Source: Anagrus nilaparvatae (taxonomy: Eukaryota; Arthropoda; Insecta; Hymenoptera; Mymaridae). From it: a stretch of DNA of 64,000 bases. The DNA lies in NCBI GenBank assembly GCA_022575985.1, contig JAKSXM010000263.1, positions 8,536,001 through 8,600,000 of the forward strand. Reading direction: 5' to 3'. The stretch's first letter is position 1. Every line of letters starts with the position of its first letter. This document shows positions 42,481-53,275 of this stretch, one piece after another. The position numbers and the translations under genes are program-made. Under the pieces are notes generated by a model. That model saw only the letters and a list, made by a program, of their open reading frames with translations. It did not search any database and was not told the DNA's origin.

Positions 42481-44256
42481 TTATTTATAATTGTGTAGAG
42501 GATTTTTACACATTATATTATTTAATTGATTTTGAACCATAGCATTTAGGACAAAAACGTGATCATTCGTACCTCTTTTTTCCCTAAAACCTGCTTGCCA
42601 CTCAGGGATTTCATCGTTCATCTCAGCCCATTTATATAATCTTCTATAAATAATTAGAGTGAATATCTTAAGTATAGTATTTGCTAGTGCAATTGGCCTA
42701 AAATTTTCAGGGAGGTTTATGTTCCCTTTTTTATATAACATTCTATTAACTATTTTGGCCCAAGAATCAGGGACTTTTTCTTCCTTTCTAATTTTATTAA
42801 ATAACACATATAAATACATGATCCAATTTCCCGGTAAATTTTTGAAAAATTCATTAGTAATTTGATCCATACCAGGTGCTTTATTTAATTTACATTTCTT
42901 TATAGCATCTATTATTTCACTTATTGTTATTTCATAATCTAGCTCCTGGCATGGGTTACCACATAGCAATTTATTATAATTATCTACGATTCTTGGGGGA
43001 AATAAATTCATAAAATATTCATGCCAAATTTTGAGATCAATATTATTATTATCACATTTATTTATAAACCTATATAAATTTAATTTTTCCCAAAATTCTT
43101 TTGGATCTTTGGCTTTACAGATCATATCAACAAAATTCATATTATAATTTTCTTTTTTGTTTTCAATAAGCTTAAAATAGTTATTTTTTAATTTATTTAA
43201 TTCTAACGTTTGTTTATCAGGATATTTTAAACTTTTTACATATTTAAAAAATTTCTCTACATTTTGTTTGAGTTCAAAACACTCCTCATCAAACCATGCG
43301 TTCTTTTTATTATATTTATTTTTTTCATTATTATATTTAATCATTCCCAAATCCCTAGCAATATCACTAATTGTAATTGTAATATTATTAGCCATCTCAT
43401 TAATATCTAAATCAATTAGACCGACATTTGGAGAATGCTGCATGCTATCACAAAAATCATTTTCCCTACTATCTTTCCACTTAATAATCTTTTCATCTTT
43501 TTTTTCTATTTTAAAATTCAACTCTATTTTAATTTCGACTATTAAATGGAAATAAGCAGGTTTAGTTATAATGTCAAGGATTCTGAAATCTACAATTAAA
43601 AATAAAGCTGAAAAATTACACAATACTAAGTCAATTACAGATTTTCCTTTTGTACAAACAGATGTGAAATTTGCCGGCTGGTCCGCTGGAAATCTACCAT
43701 TTGTAATGTAGAGATCATTTTTTACACAAAACTCAAGTAACTCTCGCCCTCTTTGGTCAACTTTTTTATCTAGGCTCTTTCTTTCTGCAGTGTATAACGT
43801 CATCGATGGTAATTGTACAGGATATATTTCACCTTGATCAGCAATTCTTGCATTGAAATCAACCCCGATAATCAAGTATAAATCTTTGAATCTGATATAT
43901 AAATTATTTATAATATCTTCTATTTCCTCTAAAATTATTTTTATATTAGTTTTATCACTTATGTACGTAAGTCTTATTACTGAATTCTTATTTTTTTCAG
44001 GTATTACAATAAATATATAATTGTCACTTTTAAATAAAATTTTTACATTCTTATACCTTCTTTCATTATATAAAATGATTAAACCCCCACTCGCTCTACC
44101 TCTTACAGCTGTTTTCTTCGCAACATTCTCAATCATACTATAGTGTTTTGGTATTGGTAACTTGTCTATGCTTGTATTCCATGTCTCACTTATACATATT
44201 ATATCGTCGTCCTGTACTATATCTATTAAATCTGAGAAGTTATAAATACTTATCAT
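42481..44256 (-). CDS. Element B ORF2, N-terminal part: APE endonuclease and RT fingers
   Basis: 591 codons from ATG at 44256. Endonuclease residues in order: 'DIICISETWNTS' (E of the ETW box), 'LIIGVDFNARIADQG' (GDFNAR box), 'SVIDLVLCN' (DLVL box) and 'FHLIVEI' near the usual SDH position, where the Asp is not evident. The RT part starts near residue 480: 'CKLNKAPGMDQITNEFFKN', 'PENFRPIALANTILKIFT' (RPIxL box) and 'EWQAGFREKRGTNDHVFVLN' (QxGFR box). It then runs out in 'NNIMCKNPLHNYK' at the junction. The protein nicks target DNA and starts reverse transcription from the nick; this copy cannot make a full RT. Confidence 0.92.
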   Translation of the reverse strand: MISIYNFSDLIDIVQDDDIICISETWNTSIDKLPIPKHYSMIENVAKKTAVRGRASGGLIILYNERRYKNVKILFKSDNYIFIVIPEKNKNSVIRLTYISDKTNIKIILEEIEDIINNLYIRFKDLYLIIGVDFNARIADQGEIYPVQLPSMTLYTAERKSLDKKVDQRGRELLEFCVKNDLYITNGRFPADQPANFTSVCTKGKSVIDLVLCNFSALFLIVDFRILDIITKPAYFHLIVEIKIELNFKIEKKDEKIIKWKDSRENDFCDSMQHSPNVGLIDLDINEMANNITITISDIARDLGMIKYNNEKNKYNKKNAWFDEECFELKQNVEKFFKYVKSLKYPDKQTLELNKLKNNYFKLIENKKENYNMNFVDMICKAKDPKEFWEKLNLYRFINKCDNNNIDLKIWHEYFMNLFPPRIVDNYNKLLCGNPCQELDYEITISEIIDAIKKCKLNKAPGMDQITNEFFKNLPGNWIMYLYVLFNKIRKEEKVPDSWAKIVNRMLYKKGNINLPENFRPIALANTILKIFTLIIYRRLYKWAEMNDEIPEWQAGFREKRGTNDHVFVLNAMVQNQLNNIMCKNPLHNYK

Positions 44257-44295
44257 ATAAATATATAGTATACGGGTAGGAGGGGGGATTCGCTG

Positions 44296-44453
44296 TTATT
44301 CCATTTCTTTTTCTCTATTTTGCTCCCCGTCATCAAAAATTTCTATCTGAGTATCCTGACTAAATACTTCTGTATCTTTTATTTTTCTATTAAAATAGTT
44401 ACTTATTTTTGGTGATGAGCTTGCACGTCTTTTTTTGGGTTTTTTTACTTGGG
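44296..44453 (-). pseudogene. Element B ORF1, C-terminal tail
   Basis: About 52 codons open to the insertion boundary: 'KKPKKRRASSSPKISNYF' through 'FDDGEQNREKEME' to a TAA at 44298-44296. Basic then acidic and low in complexity, as in the ends of non-LTR ORF1 proteins. The start is missing because of 5' truncation. Confidence 0.65.
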
Positions 44454-44469
44454 CTCTAAGCCAAATATA
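44454..44469. repeat. Target-site duplication of element B, upper copy
   Basis: CTCTAAGCCAAATATA, partner of 39974-39989. Confidence 0.9.
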
Positions 44470-45349
44470 ATTTTTCTTTAGTTAAGCATGATTTTATTAG
44501 ACCATTTGTCCATTTTTCCTTTTTAATTTGGTTAGTTAATTTATTAAATTTAACTATTTTAATAATATTATAATATATTATTGATTTTGGATTTAACAAA
44601 TTCAATATTAAAAGCAATCATAAAGTGGTCACTAATAGAGCTTTCACAAATGTATCAATTAATTTGTTTAGTCTGCCAGTCAGTTTTTACAAAGATGTGG
44701 TCAATACAGGTACCACCATTTGATTGGTTAGGTTTTGTTATATTATTGACCACTAGGAGAAATTCCATACCGTAGAAGTTATTTAGATAATCTTCAGAAT
44801 CATTTCTATATTTATTTATTGTAAGTTATCTTTTAAATTATCAATATTTATATCCCCAATGAAATAGTGGTTCCTGTAATTGTTAGATTTTAAATAAGTA
44901 TATAAATTATCAATAAAAGATGAAATATTAATTTTATGATTACGGTAAACTGCAGTTGATACATTGTCATCAAAATAGATTTCTATGGCTTTTATATCAC
45001 CTAAATTGATAAGGTTATTGACATAATTTATTTCATTACTTATATAAATTAAACTACCATCTGCAATCGTTATATTACTTTCATTATAAATTAAGTTATA
45101 ACCATCAAGGTTGCATAAGTTTGGGTTTTTAAGTTGCCAAGTCTCGGACAGCACAATGATTTTAGGCCTCATGCTAACTGTTTTAAGATATACCTCATGT
45201 TGATTAAATTTTGAATCTATAGATTGAATATTAAAGTGCATTATGAACATACCATTTACATTTTTAGTTTTATTATTAAAGTCATTTGTATTAGTACACA
45301 CTGTTTCAGTAAAAAAATTTTCATTATAAATTTGATTATATAAATTCAT
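44470..45349 (-). pseudogene. Element A ORF2: APE-type endonuclease domain
   Basis: Starts at ATG 45349 and is open to 44816, then continues in shifted frames to the element B insertion. Boxes in order: 'MHFNIQSIDSKFN' (xNxQS box), 'PKIIVLSETW' (ETW), 'YFIGDINIDNL' (GDxN box), then after the first stop 'GTCIDHIFVKT' (about 44705-44675) and 'SISDHFMIAF' (SDH box, about 44640). The catalytic Asn, Glu, Asp and His positions are all still recognisable. A terminal 'KLYLA' run meets the target duplication and resumes below at 39985. Decayed by at least two frame breaks. Confidence 0.85.
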
Positions 45350-45399
45350 TGTAAAAGGAGAGAGGATGAAGGATACTCTATTTTATTAATAACTTGATC

Positions 45400-46733
45400 T
45401 TTTTTAATATTAAAAAACTGAACAGTGTGCTATGTCTGAGGGACGCGGCAAATTTTGTACACAAAAAAAAAATTTTTTTTAATTTTAATTGTAAAATTTA
45501 AAAAAATTTTATTTTAATATTAAAAAGTAAAATTTTTTTGTTTTTTCGTGTTTAAAAAACCGTGTCTAAAAAACTAGTTTCAGATATTAATATTTTTTTT
45601 AATTTAATTTTCTTATGTTTATTTTGCTGTGATCAAAAAACCAATGTTCATTTTTTTTCGTGCTCAAAATTTGCCGCGTCGTCTGAGGCAGCATGATTGA
45701 TCTGAAATTTGGACTTATATTTTTCGTTATATTCAATACAATTAATACATCTAACTTTACCGGGTTTGCATTTAATAGAACTATCATGTTTCTCAGAACA
45801 AATATGACATATTTCACAATTATTACAATTTTTACTTATATGTCCGAAATCACAACACTTATAACATCTTTGAATATTTAGGTCATCGTACACCATACAA
45901 AGGTTAAAATTAACGATAATTTTTTTGGTTGTGGCTATATAATTATATACTTCAGCAAACAGGGTCCAGGAACTACCAAAATTATTTTTCTTTTTGTGTA
46001 ATATGTTGAAAACTAGATTGTCGATATTTTTAAAATTTTTGTTTAGTATAATATCATTTAATTCACTGACACTTAAATCATCATAAATACCTACAATTTT
46101 TATTTTCGGTTTCAATAATGCTTCTAAAGTTATAATAACTTTATCATTATAATGATTTAAAATTTCACTTTTTATCACATAAATAATTTACCATTCTTTT
46201 GATGTTGGAAAAATTCAATTCCTGTATTAATTTAGGTAGTATAAAATCATTTATAATTTCTTTTTTATTTTTTTCAGCTTCAGTAATATCAGAAATTTCA
46301 ATGAAAATTCCAGGAATTTTCTTTTTTTTAACATTATTATTAGTCACATCCTTGTTATTATCCTTGACAACAGAGGCATAATTTTTCATAGTTGATTGAT
46401 TTTCATCACTTGCTTCTAGCTTATCTATTTTTTCGCTTAAAAGTTTATTATTTATCTGTAAAGATGAATTTAATTCTTTTAAGAGTTTTTTTTCTTCTTC
46501 AAAATTGTTATTTCCAATTTGTTGTACTTTATTTAATTGCATGTTATTATTTTTAATTAGTTTTTCGAGATTTTTTATTTTGTCAGTCAATAGAGCATTA
46601 TTTACTTGAAGTGAGGCATTTAAATCTTTTAGCAATTTATTTTCAGTTTCAAAGCTGTTTTTGTTAATTTTAATTAATTCATTCTTATTGTCTATTTTTT
46701 CTTGCAATAATAAAATTTCATTTATCTTATAGG
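45400..46733 (-). pseudogene. Element A ORF1: gag-like protein with coiled coil and zinc knuckles
   Basis: Two overlapping frames and an inserted MITE. The N-terminal part (46733-46165) is a long Asn/Lys/Glu-rich coiled coil with an internal duplication ('LLKDLNASLQVNNALL' and 'LLKELNSSLQINNKLL'). The C-terminal part (46178-45690) has 'CYKCCDFGHISKNC' and 'CHICSEKHDSSIKC', CCHC knuckles. A third knuckle starts 'CINCIEY', and its His-Ala-x-Ser portion runs into the MITE at 45680; the final Cys resumes on the far side. Such ORF1 proteins bind element RNA. A -1 style break near 46170 separates the two halves. The frame is open back to a stop at the 5' truncation point. Confidence 0.85.
45442..45680. 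mobile_element. 239-bp MITE with 8-bp target duplication
   Basis: 16-bp TIRs: GACGCGGCAAATTTTG at 45442 and CAAAATTTGCCGCGTC ending at 45680. Flanked by GTCTGAGG on both sides (45434-45441 and 45681-45688). An 8-bp duplication fits hAT, P or Merlin superfamilies; the TIR start does not decide between them. The inside is AT-rich with no gene. It disrupts the third zinc knuckle of element A gag, so it is younger than A. Confidence 0.88.
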
Positions 46734-46740
46734 TAATTTA

Positions 46741-47940
46741 ATATGCTGTTATGAAACAGAAACTGAGTTAACATTTGGACAAGAAATCTCAACTTTAAGT
46801 AATGAAGTTACCAAATTAAAAATAGAATTAAGTGAAGAAAAATTAATATCTAAAAATCATGCAAAACAAAGAACTTCTCTCCTAGAAGAAATAAATGAAC
46901 TTCATAAAAAAAGCATTGAAAACAAAGAACTCATTCGATTAAAACAAGACCTAAATTTTTCACTTGATAAAATCGAAAACCTGATAAATGACAACTATAA
47001 ATAAAAAGAGTCTACTAATAACCTATAAAAATATAATAGTTATTTAATTAATAAGCTAGCATTTAATGAAAAATTGTTAAATGAAAAAGTAGAAAATAGT
47101 GTTCATAAAAATGGATGATTTATGTATATTTTACACAAACTATAGTTAATTCTAAGTTTTAAAAATATGGAGATTGTCTACAATACCCAAAGTAAGCGAA
47201 CAAAGTAAGTATATTAGTTTTGTCTATGGTGATTGTTCACAAGATGCATATAATTTGTTTTTTTATATAAATAAAAATAATTTCATTTGCTCCCACTATT
47301 TCTTCAGTTTGGAAATAACTCTCAAAATATCTGAGAATATTTTTAGTCCAAAAAGTAAAACACTCAAGAGAATAGACAATAATTTATATTGCTTTAGTTG
47401 AAAAATTCATTCGGGTGATGTATGAAGATGTACACAAAAAATGATATAGAAAATTTTCAGAATTCAACTAAATCTCATAACATAGAAACAAACGATAATG
47501 AAATAAATAATTTACAAGAAGAAAAAGAATACAATTCTACTGAGAAATTATTTCATTTTAAAGAATACAATTATAAGAAAACTTTTTGAGATAAAGCAAC
47601 AAACACAGTAAAATTTATTTGTGCAACACGCTATAATACTATGAATCCGGTACTTACTAATAATGAATTTAACTTTGGAAACCTAAAAAATAATAGTATA
47701 AAAAAAAACTCTCATTTGAAAATATATATGGTATTAAAGAACCTTGTGAAGATCTAAAATAGTGAAAAATCATTATATATTCCTGGACAAAATTTATTAT
47801 CAAATACGATAGTTACTGATTCATCAATAGATTATGAGAATTGGGATTATCCAAATGAATTAGCTGATCGCTTGGGAATCTTAGTAGCAGATGACGTATC
47901 GATTTCGTATTGATTTATAACTGTATCACATATGCGATTA
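46741..47940 (+). pseudogene. Decayed plus-strand coding sequence, target of element A
   Basis: A frame from the insertion point (46744) to TAA at 47001 encodes a charged coiled coil ('ELTFGQEISTLSNEVTKLKI' to 'RLKQDLNFSLDKIENL'). Further broken frames follow: 47174-47401 (75 codons), 'EKEYNSTEKLFHFKEYNYKK' near 47525, and 'LYIPGQNLL' with 'DYENWDYPNELADRLGILVA' near 47780-47890. The last phrase resembles an ending common in repetitive arthropod ORFs as I remember them (DPNELVxRLxLL), but I cannot name the family. It may continue the plus-strand unit that begins at 37810, split by element A; that is inference. Confidence 0.45.
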
Positions 47941-48039
47941 CACACACTAACTAAAATAATATATGTAACAATACACGCAGAATGTAACAGTTATCTAAGT
48001 ATAAATAACAAAAAAAAATACTATGTTTGTATTATATAC

Positions 48040-49693
48040 TAGGGTTGTTCACTAAAAAAAGAAAGTGCGCCAAAAATGTTCTTCCTGAAGTATGTTGAAG
48101 TTTAGGTGACAAAATGATCCCATACCAATTTTCAGCTCATTTGAGAACAATTTGGGGGTCGTACAAACCCAGGGTAGCTCCCAAGTGGTTGGCTAACACC
48201 GTCAATTAATGCGAATGAGAAAAATTTTTTTCAAAATACGTTTTCTATGCTTCTTAATATGTTTTCGGTGTCGCTAAACTCGAAAATGAGGTCCTCAGAG
48301 TCCGAAAATACCTTAATTACATTTAAACACCGAAAACGCCCCTTTTTTTACCAAAAATTTTTGGATTTTATAGCGAAAATCGTATATATTCGAAACATCG
48401 AGATTATAAATTACAATTGATGACTTAAAAATGTTAAAAAAATACCGAAAACTCCTTCCGTTTATTTTAACGCACCTTATTGGCCGAGAAACACAGGGCT
48501 CAATTCTATAACAATGTTATAAGATAGGGTTTTTAGGCAATTTTTGGTTTGGTCTCATTTTTTTTCGTATAAGTTCTAATTTTCAAACGCCGCAAACTGC
48601 AATTTTTCATCACCGATTCTCTCATCGCTATAGTTAGAAATAGAATTATTATATGTGAATTATTTTATGTCCATTTTTTGCCAAAAATGAAAATTTTAAA
48701 ATTGCTGTTAAAATTTTAATTTTTTATAAAAATAAGTCTTATAGGTCTCAAAAATTTCAATTAAGCCCTAAGTTTTGAAAAAATTTTTACTCATTCCTTT
48801 TTAATTGTTTGTTTAGCTGATATGATAATTTAAAAAAAGAGTCTTAATTTAAAAATTTCAAAAAAAATGATATTTTATCACTATCTTTGTCTAGTCATAT
48901 CTCGAAAAGGAATAAAGCAAAATGGACGAGTGAAAAATTTTTCAAAACTTGAGACTAGTAGAAAATGTTGGAGACCTATAAAACTTATTTTCTTCAAAAA
49001 TTACAATTTTAGCAGCAATTTTAAATTTGGTCATTTTTGGCAAAAATGGACATTTGATTTACTAACTATAGCGATGAGAAAATCGGTGATGAAAAATTGC
49101 GGTTTGCTGCGTTTGAAAGGTAGAACTTATATGAAATAAATGAGACCAAACGGTAGTATTTTGGTATAATTGCAATATGACAGCGTTATTTGTAAAATTG
49201 TCTAGACACCCTATCTTATAACATTGTTATAGAATTGAGCCCTGCGTTTCTCGGCCAAGAAGGCGCGTTGGATAAACGGAAGGAGTTTTCGGTATTTTTT
49301 CAACATTTTTAAGTCATCAATTGTAATTTATAATCTAGATGTTTCGAATATATACGATTTTCGCTATAAAATCCAAAAATTTTTAGTAAAAAAAGGGGTT
49401 TTTTCGATGTTTAAGGGTGATTAAGGTATTTTCGGACACTGAGGACCTCATTTTCGAGTTTAGCGACACCGAAAACATATTAGGAATCATAGAAAACGTA
49501 TTTTGAAAAAAATTTTTGTCGTTCGCACTAATTGTCGGTATTAGCCAACCACTTGAGAGCTACCCTAGGTTTGTTCGACCCCTAAATCGTTCTCAAATGA
49601 GCTGAAAATTGGTATGGGATCATTTTGTCACCTAAACTTCAACATTCTTCAGGAAGAACATTTTTGGCGCACTTTTTTTTTAGTGAACAGACC
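48040..49693. mobile_element. Foldback element, arms ~780 bp, possibly MULE-like
   Basis: 'gttgttcactaaaaa' (48044) and 'ttttagtgaacagacc' (ends 49693) are complementary, and the arms stay paired to about 48500-48880 on either side of the middle. 'tattatatac' lies just before (48030-48039) and just after (49694-49703), a possible 9-10-bp target duplication, the size used by Mutator-like elements, which often have long TIRs. Inner segments (48700-48790, 48950-49150) resemble those of 5151-7576. No transposase. Confidence 0.75.
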
Positions 49694-49704
49694 TATTATA
49701 TACG

Positions 49705-50281
49705 GCTCATTTTCATTTTTTTTGCAAAAATAGATTTAAAAAAAATAATATAAAAATCTTGTTTTAGTGCTGTAATTTTTAGAAAACATAAAGTAAAAGT
49801 TTTTTTATCAAAGGATCAACTTGTTATTGTCATAAAAACTTAGTAAAATTAAAAAATTTTTATTATTGTGCTTTAAACCGATTATTTCTTGAGGTATAAA
49901 AAAGTATTTTTATGCTTTTATGAATAAATACGAAATTTTTTGTCATATTTTAAACTAAAATAGCATCTAAAACATTAATTTAAAGTTAAATAGCCGGTGG
50001 TAAATCTAAAATTAAGTGAAATACAAACTTTACAAAAAGGAAATAAAAATCCATGCACTTATTTTGCTTAAAACACCAAGTTCTTAATAGGAACGGTAAA
50101 GGCTTTTTTGTCATATTTTAGCCACAATTTTTTTTTCAACTTAAATAATGTTAATTTTCATGGTGTATGGTCAACAACTTTTTGAAATACAAACTTTAAG
50201 ACAAAAAAATTTGTAAATTCTTACTTCAATCGGTATATACGACCACGTGACACTATTTTTGCAAAAAAAATGAAAATGAGC
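49705..50281. mobile_element. TIR element, 577 bp, 28-bp termini
   Basis: GCTCATTTTCATTTTTTTTG at 49705 has its complement ending at 50281; about 28 bp match. The inside is not palindromic and has no coding sequence. It directly abuts the target duplication of the preceding foldback. Confidence 0.65.
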
Positions 50282-50655
50282 GATACATATTAATATATAT
50301 AGAAAAATTTTTGTGTGTATATAATTATGTATAAACAAAATATAATAAGCACTAGGTAATATTATATATTATAATTAATATTAATTTACGTGCAATCTAT
50401 TTAATATGTATAAATTTATGGATTTTGAAAAGGTTTCTCACAGGAACGAAACGTCAATAATTTAATAAATAATATTTTTAAATATTAATAAAAATTTAAA
50501 TATTAATTTAATAAATAATATTTTTTTTTTAAAGACCCGGAAATTTCCATGACAAATAATTGTAAAAGTACAACAAGGTGACTTCTCCGACGAAAGTCGT
50601 CACCGAATTCGTATAAAAAAACTTATAACCGGTTTGTGTAAACACAACCTAAATG
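50282..50655. other. AT-rich spacer
   Basis: Short direct repeats of 'aaatattaataaaaatttaa' near 50475. The end (50617-50655) is the conserved flank of the next element. Confidence 0.4.
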
Positions 50656-51147
50656 CATGGAACATGTTTACTTCCAAATGAGGACTAGATATAATACAAA
50701 TGTTACTCAACATTACAATACAATTTTCTATTGTTGTAATTTGTAATTATCACCTTACTAGTTGTTAAGATTCTAAACCCGAACTATTTTGATTCCCTAA
50801 ACCTGAATTATTATAAGTCCCTGAACCTGAATTATTCCAAGTCCCTAAATCGATATTATTCTAAGTCCATAAACTTGTATTATCCTAAGTCCTTAAGCCC
50901 AGATTTTTCAGAGTCTTTTAAAAGTATTTTATTTATTTATATATACTTCCCTAATTATTCTCTAAGTCTTATTTGACCCCCCTCCCTTAAATAGGACAAA
51001 TTTGATCCCCCCCCTTAAAAAGGACAAATTTTACCCCCCCCCTTAAATAGGACAAATTTGATCCCCCCCTAAAAAGGACAAATTTTACCCCCCCCCCCCT
51101 TAATTTTCAAGTTCTGAAGTACCCCCTCCCTATAAACATGTTCCATG
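50656..51147. mobile_element. CATGGAACATGTTTA-terminus element, copy 5 (reverse, near full length)
   Basis: CATGGAACATGTTTA at 50656 and its complement ending at 51147. It aligns along its whole length with copy 3 (19636-20160) in reverse complement, including the flanking 'accggtttgtgtaaacac'. The C-tract array lies at 50958-51104. High similarity to copy 3 implies recent activity. Confidence 0.8.
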
Positions 51148-51661
51148 TTAAAATTTTAGACACGAGACAATCACCGTAATCATTCAAAAAAAATTTTGAG
51201 TTTGATAAGCTACATGTAGTTATTTGAACTCCAAAAGTAAGAACGTTATGTAAAAAAAAAAAAACTAATCCGAATCTCCACAATAAACATTATTTTAAAT
51301 ATAAAATGTATTTTTTTATTTGTTTTATCATGTAAGTTAATTTGATTTTTAAAAAAATATGTATGAAAATTAAGAACTATATAATATAATGACGCTTTAC
51401 ATTTTCTTCCAAATAAAAAATGAACATTTAAAAACAAATTATTAATTTATATATTAATTATTAATTTATTTTATTTTGTTGACAGTTTGTTTATTTTATT
51501 ATGTTGGGTTATAGGTTTAATAAATTCCAAATGTGTTGGCTGCACTAAAAAATTTCCTGCGTTGCGGTCTACAGTTACGGGGTGATTTGGGCAATTTGTA
51601 AAATTAGCCTAAAGCCATTGGTTTTACTCAGCGCCACCGCAGTCTAAACTCTACCTTTTGT
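51148..51661. other. AT-rich DNA, GC-richer at the end
   Basis: 51541-51660 holds two similar phrases ('gcggtctacagttacgg' and 'cgcagtctaaactctac') in opposite sense, perhaps a remnant of another inverted repeat. No gene. Confidence 0.4.
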
Positions 51662-51664
51662 TTA

Positions 51665-51819
51665 GGTCCCATCTACAGTTGCCGTAAAAAAGGGTCGCAA
51701 CCGCAAGCGTGAACACAACGCAATGCGCAGAAACCATTTTTGTCTTCTGCGCAACTCGAAATACACACAATCTTCTTCTGCGCATTGCGCTTGCGGTTGC
51801 GACTTCTGTAGATGGGGCC
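51665..51819. mobile_element. PIF/Harbinger-type MITE, 155 bp
   Basis: GGTCCCATCTACAG at 51665 pairs with CTGTAGATGGGGCC ending at 51819. The arms include 'gtcgcaaccgcaagcg' against 'cgcttgcggttgcgac' and 'caatgcgcagaa' against 'ttctgcgcattg'. Flanking TTA on both sides (51662-51664 and 51820-51822) is the usual PIF/Harbinger target duplication. The 87-codon minus frame across it is an artefact. Confidence 0.85.
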
Positions 51820-51822
51820 TTA

Positions 51823-53275
51823 TAGATTGCATAAATACTTTGTTGATAAATAGTGTGCGTAAAGTAATTTCATTACGCAATTTATTTGCTTGATTTAAAC
51901 ATATAATAGTTAGAAAACCAAACACGAGTCCAAAGTAAATGCAATTTGATACAGAAGGTAAAAAAAGCAGTTTCTTTAGATTCTTGTTTTAAAATTCACT
52001 ATTCGAATACGCTCATTGAAATTTTTATTCCTAAGCCGAAAAGTCCCATTGAAATAAAGTCAGGGTATCGGGGGTGTTTCTATAACATTTTAAAGTCACC
52101 TATAAAAATAGATTGTAATTTGGTTTGCCAAGGGTAGCAGTCTTTTTTTTTATAGAGTTTCAATGCTGATAATTATATGGAAAGGTCTTAATGTCAATCT
52201 CAATCGATCCATAAAAGAAAAAAATAAATTTAAATCCACGATTATAAAATTATAAATATTTATATATTCTGGCAATAACACCCTCCAAAACTATCTAAAA
52301 TCAGATAAACAGATACAAAGAACATGATACAAACATGCATCTTAGTTCTTGTCACTATTTTTTTAAAAAGGAGATATTTTTTTTTTATTGCTTTAATAAA
52401 TTAGACATACTACCTATGATGGATTTCAACTCTTAATAACCTAAAAATTTTAGGACTTTGGGTTTGCTTAATAAAATTAATTTTCGCCCGAACTTCAGCG
52501 CATACTTAGCCGATAGAGTTCAAAAGTGCGTGGTAAAGTTCTGGAACACAGAAATTTTAATTTCAAAAGGGTTTACAAGTATCTCTTAAAAATTTCCCCA
52601 TGAACTCTAATTTATAGCTCCAAAAAAATAAGTTAAAAATCATATTTAAACTGCCTTATTAAAATTGCTTAAAATTAAAGACTCATGAAGAAACTGGAAC
52701 TTTTAGTAAAATAGAAGTATTCCCTTATTTCTGAGCCTTTTATGGTAAATATTAGTTTTCCTGAAATAATGTATCTAATAAGCTTTATTATTTATTTTTA
52801 ACTTGAAAAATTCATGAATTTTTTACCCAAAAAGAATAAACATTAGAAAAAATGTTAAATATTTTTACAGAACAAAATTTTACAAAAAAATTGTTTTCTA
52901 TTAGCTAAAAATTATGTCTTTTAGCAATATTTGGGATATCTTTACTTCTGATGAAAAAAGGTCAAATCTAGAAATCCAAAATATAAAAAAAAAAATTTTT
53001 TATAAAAAAAAGTTTCTATTTAAAGGGATATAATGATTAGTAAGAAGCTTAAAGTCTTCGATGTTGTTTTTGCTTTTTGTATTTTCGGTTAATTTTGAAT
53101 TTTAATGATTTTTAAGTGTTTTCGTTATCTAATAGGCAAGAAATTAAAATAAGAAAGCTAAAAAACTATTTAATTTCTTTTTTTTGATTTTACTGAGGCA
53201 ATCATATTTTTATTCCTTGTAATTTACCAATTAAAAATTAATCTTTTGTGGCAAAAATCTTAAAATTTAATAAAC
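51823..53275. other. Non-coding DNA without recognised features
   Basis: AT-rich; a few short frames without recognisable content. No clear repeat structure. Confidence 0.4.

Larger units (their letters stand above)
39990..44453 (-). mobile_element. Non-LTR retrotransposon B (APE-type, R1/jockey-like), inserted in element A
   Basis: Lies between the 16-bp duplications above. Minus-strand order: ORF1 tail (44453-44296), a 39-nt gap, ORF2 endonuclease and N-terminal RT (44256-42481), an intruding segment (42480-41591), ORF2 RT C-terminus (41590-40418) and a 3' UTR of about 430 bp ending 'aataaactactactataga'. There is no poly(A). The 5' end is truncated inside ORF1, as usual for target-primed reverse transcription. 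B is younger than A. ORF2 stays open over long stretches, so it decayed less than A. Confidence 0.85.
38220..46733 (-). mobile_element. Non-LTR retrotransposon A (CR1/jockey-like), 5'-truncated, with nested insertions
   Basis: Minus-strand element with gag-like ORF1 (46733 to about 45400), APE endonuclease (45349-44470) and reverse transcriptase (39989-38225). TAATTTAATAT occurs at 38209-38219 and again at 46734-46744, exactly where the last coding frame ends and ORF1 opens, so I read it as an 11-bp target duplication. AT-richness makes chance agreement possible. The 3' tail after the stop at 38225 is only a few bases ('ttataataaga'). Element B (39990-44453) and a MITE (45442-45680) lie inside it. 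Frameshifts and stops show it is dead. Confidence 0.75.

Noticed and set aside
43268..43555. Plus-strand ORFs opposite the element B endonuclease (also 42659-42865 and 41031-41252)
   Set aside because: Antisense shadows of the well-supported minus-strand ORF2.
51662..51925. 87-codon minus-strand ORF
   Set aside because: It spans a Harbinger-type MITE and has no domain.
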